Source of the DNA: Hymenobacter jeongseonensis
Lineage (GTDB): Bacteria > Bacteroidota > Bacteroidia > Cytophagales > Hymenobacteraceae
NCBI RefSeq assembly: GCF_015694725.1
Contig: NZ_JADQDQ010000004.1
Location: forward strand, 469,362-533,361
Length of the DNA stretch: 64,000 nt
Direction: 5' to 3'
Position 1 is the stretch's first letter; every line of letters starts with the position of its first letter. The translations under genes and the position numbers were made by a program. Of the stretch, positions 51,924 through 61,134 are shown piece after piece. The notes beneath the pieces were generated by a model. It had not been told where the DNA came from. It saw nothing but the letters and a program-made list of their open reading frames with translations, and did not search any database.

Positions 51924-53129
51924 TTAGTGGCCGCCGCCAAATTCAGTGCCGAATAACTCCGCCGCGCCATCGGTCACGACAGCCGCGCCGGCTTTCACAC
52001 CCCGCGAAATGACCACTTGGTCGCCCAGGGTGCGCTGCACTTCCACCCGCTGGCGGGTGTATTGCTGGGGCGCCGTGCGCACGTACACCCACTGCCCACC
52101 CGAGGCATCGTAGAGCAGGGCGGCCGCCGGAATGGTCAGGGCGGGCGTGCTTGCGGCCGCGCCGACAGTCCCGCCACTGGCGTTGCTCAGCGTCACGTCC
52201 ACCGCCACCCGCTCGCCGGGCCGGAAGCGCTGGTCGGCGTTTTCAATTTCGTAGAACACGTCGGCCGTGGCGGTGCCGGCCGTGCCGCCCAGTGTGGGGG
52301 CTTCGACCGGGCGGGCTTGCCGCGGCGCGCCGCCGTTAAGCGGCCGCACGGTTACCGGTTGGTTGGCGTTGAGGCGGCGTAAATCCCCCACGAACAAGGG
52401 CACGCGCACCCACACCTTATTGAGCGCCGCTAGTTCCACCAGCACCGTATTGGCCGTTACCAGCGAACCGTCAGCCACGGCCACCCGTTGCACCACCCCG
52501 CTCAGGGGCGCCTTGATGGGGAGGGCCTGGCCGCCGCCGGTGTGGCCATTTATGGCGCCCTGTCGGGCCCGGGCATCGGCCAGGGCCCGCTGGGCCAGGG
52601 CCACATCCGCCCGGGCATCGTCGCGGGCGCGCACGCTGCCAGCGCGGTCGGCCAGCAGTTCCTCGGCGCGGCGCAGGCGCGCTTGGGCAACGTCGAGCTG
52701 GGTGCGGGACTGGGCCGTGCCCTGGTTAAGGGTCAGCAGGTCGCGCTCGGCGGGCAGGGGCACGAGCTGGTATAGCGTCTGGCCCTGGCGCACCCGCTGA
52801 CCGGCCGTGACGCTGGCGCCGCCGCGCAACGTCCCTTGCACGGGCGCCACGATGGTGACGGCTTGGCCCGGCACGGCCTGGATTTCGCCGCCCACTTCGC
52901 GGGTTGCCCGCACGTTGTCGGTCTTAATTGCCACGGTTTTAATGCCCAGCCGCTTTTCCGCCTGCGGGGTGATGGTCACGGTGGTCAGGTCCGATTCCTT
53001 GACCGGGTTTTTGACCTCGGAGGGGCTTTTATGCGTGGACTTTTCGGCTTTGCCGCAGGCCGTGAACAAGCCAAGCAGGCCGGCCAGCGCAACGTAGCGG
53101 GAAGCAAAAAAAAGGGTTGGTACAGGCAT
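51924..53129 (-). CDS. RND efflux periplasmic adaptor lipoprotein (CusB/CzcB-like)
   Basis: 401 residues. Signal with lipobox LFTAC at residues 21-25, then KTVAIKTDNVRATREVGGE, barrel and lipoyl parts (VTIVAPVQGTLRGGASV, LPIKAPLSGVVQRVAVADG) around a helical hairpin (about 120-190), and a C-terminal domain ending FGTEFGGGH. It links the RND pump to the TolC channel. It overlaps almost the RND gene start, so they form an operon with 53149-54546. A His-rich metal-binding tail is absent except the final GGGH. Confidence 0.9.
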   Translation of the reverse strand: MPVPTLFFASRYVALAGLLGLFTACGKAEKSTHKSPSEVKNPVKESDLTTVTITPQAEKRLGIKTVAIKTDNVRATREVGGEIQAVPGQAVTIVAPVQGTLRGGASVTAGQRVRQGQTLYQLVPLPAERDLLTLNQGTAQSRTQLDVAQARLRRAEELLADRAGSVRARDDARADVALAQRALADARARQGAINGHTGGGQALPIKAPLSGVVQRVAVADGSLVTANTVLVELAALNKVWVRVPLFVGDLRRLNANQPVTVRPLNGGAPRQARPVEAPTLGGTAGTATADVFYEIENADQRFRPGERVAVDVTLSNASGGTVGAAASTPALTIPAAALLYDASGGQWVYVRTAPQQYTRQRVEVQRTLGDQVVISRGVKAGAAVVTDGAAELFGTEFGGGH

Positions 53130-53148
53130 GGGAAAGGACTATTGAGAA

Positions 53149-54546
53149 TTAAAAGAGGCCGCCCACCGCGTAGCGCAGCCGGGCCAGGGCGCGGCGCTGG
53201 TCGGCGCGGGCTTCGGCGGCGCGCAGGCGGGCGTCGAGCAGCTGCCGGGTGGTTTCGGCCACCTGCACGTAGGGAAAGTCGCCGTTGATAAAGGCCTTGG
53301 TGGAGCGGCGCAAGGCATCCCGCAGGCTGGGCAGGCGGCTGTTTTGCCACAGGGCTACGCTTTGGGTGGCCTGCTCGTACTGCGCGTAGGCTTCGCGCAC
53401 GTCGAGGTTTACCGTTTGGCGCAAGGCCAGGTATTGCCAAGAGGCCTGTTCCAGCTCGGCTTTCACCCGCGCGATGCGGCCCTGGTTGCGGTTGAAGAGG
53501 GGCAGGCCAATGGCCGCGCCCGGCCCCAATTGCACGGGGTTGGGGTCGTTGAGACGGGCATTGAGCGAAAGCACAAACGAAAACACCCGGCTCCGTTCCC
53601 ATTTCAGGCGCTTGCCGATGCCTTCGATGCCGACGCGGGCCGCCCACAAGTCGGGCCGGGCGGCATAGGCCGTATCCAGCAGCGCACGCAGCGGGGGCAC
53701 GGCGGCATTTCCCGCTGCCGGGGGGGGGAAGCGTAGCGAATCCGCATTCACGGAATCCAGCCCGAGCGTGGCCAGCAGGCGCAGGCGCGCCACCTGCGCA
53801 TCGCGCCGGGCGCGCAGAAAGTCGTCCACGGCGCGGAGCGAGTCGGCCCGGGGGGCCACGGTTTCTAACTCGCTGGCCTCGCCCGCCCGGTAGCGCGCCC
53901 GGAGAATGCGCGCTACCTCGGCCCGCATGCTGATGGCCTCACGGGCAATGCGCACCCGCTCGTCGGCCAGGGTGATGTCGGTGTACGATACCTGCGCGTC
54001 GCGGCTCACCAGCAGGCCGCGGCTCACCAAGCTTTCGGCCACGCGCTGGGTTTCGAGCTGGGCGGCGCCGACGCGGCCGGGACGCTGCCAGAGCAGGTCG
54101 GAAGCAACGTTCAGGGCCAGGAAAAAGGGCGAGGTGCCATAGGCCGTGACGCCGGTCAGCACGGGGTTGGCGAGCAGGCCCGCGTCCTGCAAATCGGCCT
54201 GGGCCAGGGCCAGCGCGGATAAGTCGGCCTGAAACGCGGGGTTACGCGTCAGGGCCAAGGCGGTGGCTTCTTCTTCGCTCAGGCCGTCCTGCAGGTTCGG
54301 CCGGGCGGGGGCCGGATTGTTAGCCGTGCGCGCGGGCCCTATATGATAGCCGCCGCGGGCCTCAAGGCGCTGGGCCACCCGGTCGCGGGTATACGGTGTC
54401 TTGGTACTCACACAGCCGGCCAGCAGCAGGGGCCCGAACAGCCAGAGTTGGAACCAAGCAGAGCAGGACCGGATACCGGGGACCCGAAGAAGGAAGTTCA
54501 AGGCAGGAAGATTAACATGAAACCATTTGCAGCCGACACCTACCAT
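53149..54546 (-). CDS. TolC-family outer-membrane efflux lipoprotein
   Basis: About 465 residues. Lipobox LLLAGC near residue 38-43, then the two repeated helical/beta halves of TolC proteins (LSEEEATALALTRNPAFQAD, LAQADLQDAGLLANPVL; later AQYEQATQSVALWQNSRLP). It forms the outer-membrane channel for the metal efflux system. The start is uncertain; ATG 54546 is used, but a TTG nearer the signal is possible. It is first in the operon and its product completes the tripartite pump. Confidence 0.85.
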   Translation of the reverse strand: MVGVGCKWFHVNLPALNFLLRVPGIRSCSAWFQLWLFGPLLLAGCVSTKTPYTRDRVAQRLEARGGYHIGPARTANNPAPARPNLQDGLSEEEATALALTRNPAFQADLSALALAQADLQDAGLLANPVLTGVTAYGTSPFFLALNVASDLLWQRPGRVGAAQLETQRVAESLVSRGLLVSRDAQVSYTDITLADERVRIAREAISMRAEVARILRARYRAGEASELETVAPRADSLRAVDDFLRARRDAQVARLRLLATLGLDSVNADSLRFPPPAAGNAAVPPLRALLDTAYAARPDLWAARVGIEGIGKRLKWERSRVFSFVLSLNARLNDPNPVQLGPGAAIGLPLFNRNQGRIARVKAELEQASWQYLALRQTVNLDVREAYAQYEQATQSVALWQNSRLPSLRDALRRSTKAFINGDFPYVQVAETTRQLLDARLRAAEARADQRRALARLRYAVGGLF

Positions 54547-54699
54547 CGGTCGCTTGCGGCGAAAGTGGAAACCTGAGCTGAATGCCGCAGCGAGCAAGGC
54601 TCACCGGTGCGCGTCGTCGCGACGGTAGCCAGGGGGAAGCACCGTGAATTAATCCGACAAGTATAAGGGCCAATGCTGCCGATAAGCTGGCGCCCGAAG

Positions 54700-55497
54700 C
54701 TACAGCGCCACCACCAGCACGGCGCCGACGGCACCCGCGCGGTAAGTGGGCAGGACCATGGCCCGGTTGCCCAGTATTTTCTGGACGGGCTGCTGCAACT
54801 GCGGATAGAGCCAGTACGCTGCCTGGGTGGACAAGATGCCCACGCCCGCGCCGGCCAGCACATCCGACAGCCAGTGGTTGTCCTTGGCCAGGCGCAGCGC
54901 CCCGGTCAGGGCCGCCACCGAATAGCCCCCCACGCTGTACCACACGCTGCGCGCCCCGTATTCCTGGTGCAGAAACGTGGCCGAGGCAAAGGCCACGCTG
55001 GTATGGGACGAAGGAAAGGAGTGAAAGTTGGAGCCATCCGGGCGCTTCACGTGGGTGCGGTCTTTGAGCTGGGTCGTGACGGCGTCGTTGAGGGTGAAGG
55101 CCAGGGCCGCCAGCAACACTTGGTCGACGCGGCTATGCCGGCCTTCCACACCGGCGAGTCCCAAGCCCAGGGCCGTGACGCCCGGCAAGTAGCGGAGCTG
55201 GTTGTCGAGACTAGTTGTGGTGGCCAAGTGCTCGCGTATTTCCTCGCGCGCCGCCTCATCTGTTTCCACCCAATCCAGTTTTTTAGTGGTCAGGATGCCC
55301 GCCCCGAGCAGCAGCGTGGGCACCAGCAGCGCCCGCGCCGCCGGCCGCCGGCTCCCTCTGTTCGTCAGCGCCAGTGGAGCGGGCGCCGGTCGATGCAAGG
55401 CCACTGAATCAGGACTACTAAACGGGGACATCTCTTGTGCCCGTAGCGGAAGGGACAACACGCAGGCTCCCACCCAAAGGAGATTCCGATACTTCAT
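54700..55497 (-). CDS. PAP2-family phosphatase
   Basis: 265 residues. Signal MKYRNLLWVGACVLSLPLRA, then a membrane-embedded domain with the three PAP2 motifs: KDRTHVKRP (K-x6-RP), FPSSHTS (PSGH), and LRLAKDNHWLSD (catalytic His). The family removes phosphate from lipid phosphates such as undecaprenyl-PP or phosphatidic acid at the periplasmic face. ATG 55497 is preferred to a TTG at 55530. Confidence 0.9.
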   Translation of the reverse strand: MKYRNLLWVGACVLSLPLRAQEMSPFSSPDSVALHRPAPAPLALTNRGSRRPAARALLVPTLLLGAGILTTKKLDWVETDEAAREEIREHLATTTSLDNQLRYLPGVTALGLGLAGVEGRHSRVDQVLLAALAFTLNDAVTTQLKDRTHVKRPDGSNFHSFPSSHTSVAFASATFLHQEYGARSVWYSVGGYSVAALTGALRLAKDNHWLSDVLAGAGVGILSTQAAYWLYPQLQQPVQKILGNRAMVLPTYRAGAVGAVLVVAL

Positions 55498-55689
55498 AAC
55501 AGTAGTACAACGGTAGCTAGCTACCAACAACGATGGGCTACCTAGTTTCCGCGCCCATTCGTAAGAAAAATCTGTAGCTACTAAGCGAATAGTTCTAAAA
55601 ACGACGCCGCGAGTGCAGACTTCTAACTGCTAAGGAACTCGTGGTGCTGCCTCATCGGTGTCGGCCGCCCAAAAAACGGGAAGCCGAAA

Positions 55690-55866
55690 AGTGGGCCGCT
55701 GCACCGTACCTCGTCGCGCAGGGCTTTGGTACCAACACCTTTACCCGGCCGATTTTCCGGACTGGACCAGTGGGGCCATGGAAACCACGTGCGCTTCCCG
55801 GAAAATCTGCGGGTAGCCAAAGAGTTTGTTGAGGCGTACCGTGCACACAAACGCAAGAGCTTATAA
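55690..55866 (+). pseudogene. Three-prime remnant of an unknown gene
   Basis: The last 39 codons before TAA at 55864 read GLDQWGHGNHVRFPENLRVA and EFVEAYRAHKRKSL in good protein-like sequence, but no start or upstream part is intact. Repeat copy 14 follows 10 nt later, as for the living cassette genes. Confidence 0.4.
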
Positions 55867-55875
55867 GTGCTCCGT

Positions 55876-55914
55876 GTTCAGCCAAACGGTCTGAATCACA
55901 AAACGAGGGTATTA
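55876..55914 (+). repeat. Array repeat copy 14
   Basis: GTTCAGCCAAACGGTCTG then AATCACAAAACGAGGGTATT. Confidence 0.85.
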
Positions 55915-55970
55915 TTGTGCTTCCCTTGAATCGGTGTTGTTGCGTTGGCCTTTCCCGTTTGTCCCTTGGC

Positions 55971-56387
55971 ATGAACCCCCGGAGCTTGCTTGACTATCTC
56001 ACCGGCACCCAGCGCGCGTCGTGGTCGGACCGCGGGTTTCACACCCGCAACTTAGCGGGCCACGGCCTGACGGCAGAGAAAGTGTACTTGCTGGGATACG
56101 CGGCCGCCACCCCCGCCAGCGTGGAGCGGCTGGCGCAGTGCGTGCACCGGCGCAGCGCTCGGTGCCTGCGCCGGGTGTTCGACAACCTGCCGTGGGAAGA
56201 AGACGAGCTGGGCCCGCTGCCCAGCGACCCGATGTGCGCCGTATACTTGCTGGTCCACCCCGGCCAGCCCCCGCAGCTGCTCGTGCTCGAGGCCGTGCCC
56301 AGCTCGCCGGTGCTGCTCCACGTAGCGGCCACGGGTTTCCCCTACCACTTGCTGTGGGGCAAGACCCTTGTCAGCGAGCCCACTTAA
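55971..56387 (+). CDS. Small protein of unknown function (cassette gene)
   Basis: 138 residues. MNPRSLLDYLTGTQRASWSD, then VERLAQCVHRRSARCLRRVF, DELGPLPSDPMCAVYLLVHP and a last beta-type segment VLLHVAATGFPYHLLWGKTL. No signal peptide; no family recognised. Preceded by repeat copy 14 and followed at once by copy 15. Confidence 0.55.
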   Translation: MNPRSLLDYLTGTQRASWSDRGFHTRNLAGHGLTAEKVYLLGYAAATPASVERLAQCVHRRSARCLRRVFDNLPWEEDELGPLPSDPMCAVYLLVHPGQPPQLLVLEAVPSSPVLLHVAATGFPYHLLWGKTLVSEPT

Positions 56388-56393
56388 CGCTCC

Positions 56394-56431
56394 GTTCAGC
56401 CAAAGGGTCCGACGCTGAACGAAGGTTATTC
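56394..56431 (+). repeat. Array repeat copy 15
   Basis: Perfect inverted arms GTTCAGC (56394-56400) and GCTGAAC (56414-56420) around 13 nt (CAAAGGGTCCGAC). Best example of the stem structure. Confidence 0.85.
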
Positions 56432-56440
56432 AAATGGAGG

Positions 56441-57019
56441 TCATTCGTAGTCAAAGGTGTTCCGTAGTTCACCCAGTAGGACGCCATCGTGCCCGTACAC
56501 CCCGCGCAAGAAGTCGTACAGCTGCCGGTGTTCCCCAGCCGGCAACAGCCGTTGCAAGGCCTCAAGGGCCGCGATGGATTCGCCTTCGGGGGCCGCGTAG
56601 CGCACGTAGCCGACGAGGTCCGCTTCGAGCAATCGGGCCACCGGCGCCTCCCACCGCTGGACGACGTTGTAGAGGAGGTTCATCATCCAGACGCCGTCGT
56701 GGGGGTCGGTCGCAAACACCCGGCGCAGGGCCGGGACCGCCGGGGCGCCCATGGCCACCAGTATTTTTGCCACGTAGGGCGCGGCGCACCAATTCAGGTC
56801 CTGCAGGTGCACCAGCAAGGGCTCCGCGTACGGCACCAACCGGGCCACGGGCAGGTGTTGGAGGGCCACGCCCGCCGGCCAGCTTTTGAGGTACCGGGTA
56901 GAAGTCAACTCCGCGAGGTTGGCGTCGGAGAGGGGGCCAAAACGCTGCAGGGCTGCTTGTTCTTGCTCCGCCGTCAACGCAGATGCCAAAGACCCGAGTA
57001 GTTGCGCGAGGGGTTTCAT
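56441..57019 (-). CDS. DUF5071-like helical repeat protein (cassette gene)
   Basis: 192 residues, soluble. ARLVPYAEPLLVHLQDLNWC, AAPYVAKILVAMGAPAVPAL and VFATDPHDGVWMMNLLYNVV resemble DUF5071 and HEAT-type proteins (WL-x-D-NW-P-x-x-x-x-V). Such proteins are protein-binding scaffolds; some occur as immunity or antitoxin-like factors. That link is unproven here. ATG at 57019 stands 28 nt from repeat copy 16. Confidence 0.6.
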   Translation of the reverse strand: MKPLAQLLGSLASALTAEQEQAALQRFGPLSDANLAELTSTRYLKSWPAGVALQHLPVARLVPYAEPLLVHLQDLNWCAAPYVAKILVAMGAPAVPALRRVFATDPHDGVWMMNLLYNVVQRWEAPVARLLEADLVGYVRYAAPEGESIAALEALQRLLPAGEHRQLYDFLRGVYGHDGVLLGELRNTFDYE

Positions 57020-57047
57020 AATGCAACCTAACAGCTTTCTTGATGCC

Positions 57048-57089
57048 GTTCAGCGAAACGGTCGGAAGCTAAACGAGACGTGGCGCTTA
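57048..57089 (+). repeat. Array repeat copy 16
   Basis: GTTCAGC-GAAACGGTCGGAA-GCTAAAC (6 of 7 arm pairs), then GAGACGTGGCGCTTA, which ends in the stop codon of the next gene. Confidence 0.85.
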
Positions 57090-57506
57090 CTCGGGTACCC
57101 GGTGGAAAGCGGAGTTACCAAGGGGTTCGTACAGGGCCATGTACTGGGCATTGTCCACGAGCCGGTACTCGACCACGAGGGAGGGGCAGCGTAAGGCAAA
57201 GGCCGGCAGCGGCGCGCGGGCGTACAGCGTGAGCGTGTCGTGGGCCAAGCGGTACTGGAACGGGTCGAGTCCTTCTACCAGGCCCGGCTTGCCCCGGTCC
57301 GCCAACCCGATGGGCTCGTCGGTTCCGGCAATGGTGGACAACTGCTTGTCGCCGGTTAATCCCCAGCGGTAGGACTTGACGTAGGCCGTATCCCCGGTGC
57401 TGGACACCAGAGCGGTGCTGCGGTACTCCCCGCCCGCGCCGTCACCAGTAGCACACGAGGCCGTCAGCAACAGGCAGCAACCAGCAACCAGGACGTTTTG
57501 GAACAT
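57087..57506 (-). CDS. Small lipoprotein of unknown function (cassette gene)
   Basis: 139 residues. Lipobox LTASC at about residues 14-18, then DTAYVKSYRWGLTGDKQLST, GLADRGKPGLVEGLDPFQYR, and a beta-type tail SLVVEYRLVDNAQYMALY. No family recognised. Repeat copy 17 stands 23 nt upstream of its start. Confidence 0.6.
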   Translation of the reverse strand: MFQNVLVAGCCLLLTASCATGDGAGGEYRSTALVSSTGDTAYVKSYRWGLTGDKQLSTIAGTDEPIGLADRGKPGLVEGLDPFQYRLAHDTLTLYARAPLPAFALRCPSLVVEYRLVDNAQYMALYEPLGNSAFHRVPE

Positions 57507-57528
57507 GGTGGCAAAGTAACCAGTAGTA

Positions 57529-57562
57529 CAGGAAAACGGTCCGAAAAGTAAAAGGAGCGTAT
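57529..57562 (+). repeat. Array repeat copy 17
   Basis: ACAGGAAAACGGTCCG then AAAAGTAAAAGGAGCGTA. The left arm is partial (GTACAGG instead of GTTCAGG). Confidence 0.75.
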
Positions 57563-57784
57563 GGGGCTTACTAACGTGCCACTAGCCGTAGAGCCCAAAA
57601 GCGATGACAAACGGAGCTTAGTTTAGATCCCCTGAGTGGAATTCTAGCCTCTGGTTTTTTCTACACTACCGTATTGCACTAACACTTTGCTAGGTACTGG
57701 AAGGGGGGGCGCGGCTCCGTATCTGCCGATTCGCCGTTACTGTTCGGTGCCGGTGAGCAGCCCCGTTACAGGCGCTCGTAATGC

Positions 57785-57816
57785 AAAAAAGCAGGGTGCT
57801 AAGCACCCTGCTTTTG
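57785..57816 (-). terminator. Terminator after the adhesin gene
   Basis: Stem AGCAGGGTGCT/AGCACCCTGCT (57790-57800 with 57802-57812), with an A-run before and a T-run after on the plus strand, so it can work on both strands. It ends the gene at 57846-60449. Confidence 0.85.
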
Positions 57817-57845
57817 CCGTCATTCTAGGAACGGAGCCTACCGCC

Positions 57846-60449
57846 TTACTTGGTCAGCACCAGGCGTTGCGTCAGGGGCTGGTCACTCCCGAGCAACCGG
57901 CAGGTGTAGAGGCCCGCGTTGAGCTGGGCGCCGTCGAGCGAGCGTTCAATTAGTTCCCCGGCTTGCGCCGTGCCGTGGTAGAGCGTGCTCACCACTTGGC
58001 CCAGCGCGTTGTAGACCTGCAGCTGGACCGGTCCGGCGTGGGCCACGCGGAAGCGCACGGTGGCCGTCGTGGTGAACGGGTTGGGATACGCCTCCAGGTT
58101 GGCGCTGAGCGCCGCCGCTTGGCTGGCGAGTGGCCGGGCTGCGGCCGCCGCGCTAGCCGGGGCGCAAGGGCCCACCTTGTCGCCGTGCTGCACGTGCACG
58201 GCCGCTTCCGTTGGGCTGACGCAGAGCGTGTTGCCGTTGTGGCAGACCAGCACTTTGTCGAGCTTTTTGCCGCTGCTGCAGCGCGCGTCCACGACCGTGA
58301 GCGTCACGGAAGCCGTGCCCGTGCACCCGCTGCCGTTGGTGACCGCGACGGTGTAGCGGAACGTGCCCGCCTGGAGGGCCGTGAAGACAGGGGCGGCGCT
58401 GTTGGCGTTGCGCAGATTAGTCGCCGGGCTCCAACGGTAGGTCGCTCCTGGCTCGCCGCTGGCCGTGAGCGTGGCCGTTTGCGGGCCAAAGCCCAGGTAA
58501 AACGTGGGCGAAGGCGAGACGTTAATAGCAGGCTGGGGCACGGTGCCCGTCACGGTCACCGTCGCCGTTTGCGTGTCCTCGTTGCCGCTGGCATCGGTGA
58601 CCGTGAGCGTCACTTGGTTGATTCCGGCGGTGGCACAGGCGAAGGTGCTCGGGCTCACGCTCAGGTGCAAGAAGGCCGCGCTGGTGCAGTTGTCCGTGCT
58701 GCCGTCGTTGACTTGCGCAGCCGTGATGGTGGCTTGGCCGTTGACCAGGGGGACGGTGATATTCTGGGTACGGGCCACCGGGGCTTGCCGGTCTTGCACC
58801 GTCACTGCGAAGGAGTTGCTCACCGAGCCGCCGCAGTTGGTTGCCGTGACGGTGACCGTGGTGGTGCCCACGGGGAAGGCGTAGGGGAAGGCGATGGGCG
58901 CGTCCCCGACGGCGTAGCTCAAGGCCGGCGCGGGGGTGCCGGTGGCCGAGGCCGCGAAGGTGCGCGTGGCGTGGCACTGGCTTGCATCGGCGGCCAAGGA
59001 TTGGTCCGCCGGCACCGTCAGCACGGGTTGCTCGCAGGGCGTGGTGAAGGTGCGCGCGGCCCCGTAGCCGGTGCCCACGGCGTTGGTGGCGTAGGCGCGC
59101 ACGGCGTAGGCGGTGCCCGGCGTGAGGCCGGAAATGGTTGCCAAGAAAGTGCCCACGCCCGAGCCGTTGCTGTCCGTCGTGACGCCGGTGCCGCCGAGGG
59201 TGGGGGCGGCGTTGCTGCTGCTGGCGCTGTACACGACGCCCCGGCTCGTGATGGGCGTGCCCCCGTCGGCCGTGGCGTTGCCGCCCAGCCCGGCGCTGGT
59301 GGGGGTGAGGCTGCCCGGCGCCGCCGTGCTCACGGTGGGCGCCGTCGTCACGGCAAAGGCCACCCCGTTGCTGGTGCCGTCGGGCGAGGTCACGGTCACG
59401 GGGCCCGTGGTGGCGCCGGCGGGTACGGTCGCCGTGACGGTCGTCTCATCGACCACGGCAAACGTGGTGGCCGCCGTCCCGTTGAAGCGGACGGCCGTGG
59501 CCCCCGTCAGGTTGGTCCCCGTCAGCGTCACGCTCGTGCCCACCGGCCCGTTCGTGGGGCTGACCGCAGTGAGGGTCAGGAGGCGAATGGCAGTAATCGT
59601 CAGCGTGCCATTGCCCGTGTTGGCCCCAGCGGCCATGGTGATGGCACTGCTGCCCGTCGGCATCGCCCACGACGAGCCGCCACCGCCGCCGCCGCCAACG
59701 GCCTTGTAACCACCGACGAGGCCGCCGCCGGCGCCGCCGCCGCCGCCGTAGTAGCCGCCGCCGCCGCCGGCGCCCGTGTTAACACTGCCAGTGCCGCCAC
59801 TGCCGTTGCTGCCGCTGCCGCCCGCAATGCCGCAGGCGGTGCCAACGCAATAGGCGAGCCCACCAGCCCCCGCGTTGCTTTGCGTGGCCCCGGAGCCCCC
59901 GCCGCCGCCGCCGGTGGCGATGCCCCCGTTATTGCCGCCGTTGCCGCCACTGGGGGTGCCGCCACCGCCGCCGCCCGTGACTGAACTTATGCCGCCGCCG
60001 CCGCCACCCGCCACCACGAGGGCGTTGCGGGTGCTCAGGTAATCCCCAGTGGCGGCCCCGGTCCGCCGCAGGTCGGTGGCCCCGCCGCCGCCGTCGGCAC
60101 TGCCGGCGCCGTTGCCGCCGCCGTTGTAGCCACCCGACGCACCCGAGTTCGTGCCGCCGACAACGACGGTCAGGGTTTCGTTTGGTACCACCGTCACCGT
60201 GGCGGTCACCACCGCGCCCGGGCCGCCGGGTCCGAAACGCGTGGCAATGTTGCCGGCCCGGGCACCCGTGGCCACCACTTGCAGCTGGGTTACGCCGGCG
60301 GGCACCACGTAGGTTTGGGAGGCGCCGGTATAGGAGAAGGTCGTGGTGGTTTGGGCGTGGGCGGCGCCAGCCGTGGCCAGCAGCAACCCCAGCGCCGCCA
60401 GTGGGCGGGGCAGCCGGCAGGGCAGCGCTTGAGAGAGAAGGTTTTTCAT
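57846..60449 (-). CDS. Large glycine-rich surface adhesin with T9SS sorting domain
   Basis: 867 residues. Signal peptide to residue 31 (ATAGAAHAQ). Residues about 60-270 are almost pure glycine/serine/alanine (GGGGGGGTPSGGNGGN etc.). Then an IPT/TIG domain (TAVSPTNGPVGTSVTLTGTN), an FN3/HYR region (SGLTPGTAYAVRAYATNAVG, TVTVTATNCGG), PKD-like domain (TASGEPGATYRWSPATNLR), and an end sorting domain (AYPNPFTTTATVRFRV to LLGSDQPLTQRLVLTK) for type IX secretion. It is exported and anchored or shed at the cell surface. ATG 60449 is chosen over an earlier TTG. Confidence 0.88.
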   Translation of the reverse strand: MKNLLSQALPCRLPRPLAALGLLLATAGAAHAQTTTTFSYTGASQTYVVPAGVTQLQVVATGARAGNIATRFGPGGPGAVVTATVTVVPNETLTVVVGGTNSGASGGYNGGGNGAGSADGGGGATDLRRTGAATGDYLSTRNALVVAGGGGGGISSVTGGGGGGTPSGGNGGNNGGIATGGGGGGSGATQSNAGAGGLAYCVGTACGIAGGSGSNGSGGTGSVNTGAGGGGGYYGGGGGAGGGLVGGYKAVGGGGGGGSSWAMPTGSSAITMAAGANTGNGTLTITAIRLLTLTAVSPTNGPVGTSVTLTGTNLTGATAVRFNGTAATTFAVVDETTVTATVPAGATTGPVTVTSPDGTSNGVAFAVTTAPTVSTAAPGSLTPTSAGLGGNATADGGTPITSRGVVYSASSSNAAPTLGGTGVTTDSNGSGVGTFLATISGLTPGTAYAVRAYATNAVGTGYGAARTFTTPCEQPVLTVPADQSLAADASQCHATRTFAASATGTPAPALSYAVGDAPIAFPYAFPVGTTTVTVTATNCGGSVSNSFAVTVQDRQAPVARTQNITVPLVNGQATITAAQVNDGSTDNCTSAAFLHLSVSPSTFACATAGINQVTLTVTDASGNEDTQTATVTVTGTVPQPAINVSPSPTFYLGFGPQTATLTASGEPGATYRWSPATNLRNANSAAPVFTALQAGTFRYTVAVTNGSGCTGTASVTLTVVDARCSSGKKLDKVLVCHNGNTLCVSPTEAAVHVQHGDKVGPCAPASAAAAARPLASQAAALSANLEAYPNPFTTTATVRFRVAHAGPVQLQVYNALGQVVSTLYHGTAQAGELIERSLDGAQLNAGLYTCRLLGSDQPLTQRLVLTK

Positions 60450-61134
60450 GGAGCGTGGGGTTAAAAGCGGAAAAGGAATTCGGTTCGAAGAAATAGCACG
60501 CGAAACAGGCACGACTGGTCTTGCCCAAGTGGATGTCCAAAACGGTTGGCCCCCTCGAAATTTTACTTGGCCACCGGGGGTTGGGCCTGCGCCCCAAGGG
60601 CACGCAGCAGCCCTCGTCGCGTTGACAAGGAGAGCGGACCACCCGTCTGGCCGGGCGCCGCCGGGGGGGCGTTGTTGGAAACAGCCAGGAGAAGTGCATC
60701 GTGAACAGGGGCCACAATAAGCTGGAAAGGACGCCGAGCACGGGGCTACGACGTTGAACTCTTTGAAGATAATACATCACTTACCCAGTAATTCAGCTTG
60801 GTGCACGAACGACTCTATGGTGTGCACGAACGACAAAACCGCCCCTTTTCGGCGCGGGGTGAGGAGGATTCCCGGCATTGCCAGAGGTGGCGCCGCGCCA
60901 AAAGGAGGTGCTGGAGCAGGGAACCCAGCCAAATGGCTGCCCACCATGCCCGGGCCGGCCTTTGCCCGGCGTTGGCCGAAGCAGGTCCCTATTCTACTCG
61001 CTGAATTTGTTCCGAGGCAACCACCCGCCGGCTTTGGGCACGACCGCACCAGGGGCACAAACGACCAAAATGGTACATTGGGCCAAACGAGGGTTTCGGA
61101 GAAGTGCCTAGCTTTGGTTTTTGCTTGAGCCCTT
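60450..61134. other. 685-nt intergenic region with short direct repeats
   Basis: Between the adhesin start and the next cassette gene. A 13-bp direct repeat GTGCACGAACGAC (60801-60813, 60822-60834) is visible, and 61057-61102 holds a degenerate array repeat (CAAACGACC then CCAAACGAGGGTTTCGG). No convincing gene; the open frames are shadows. Confidence 0.4.

Noticed and set aside
57963..59984. Long plus-strand open frame opposite the adhesin
   Set aside because: It is the complement of glycine (GGC) codons and other high-GC codons; its protein is Arg/Ala/Gly-rich with no motif.
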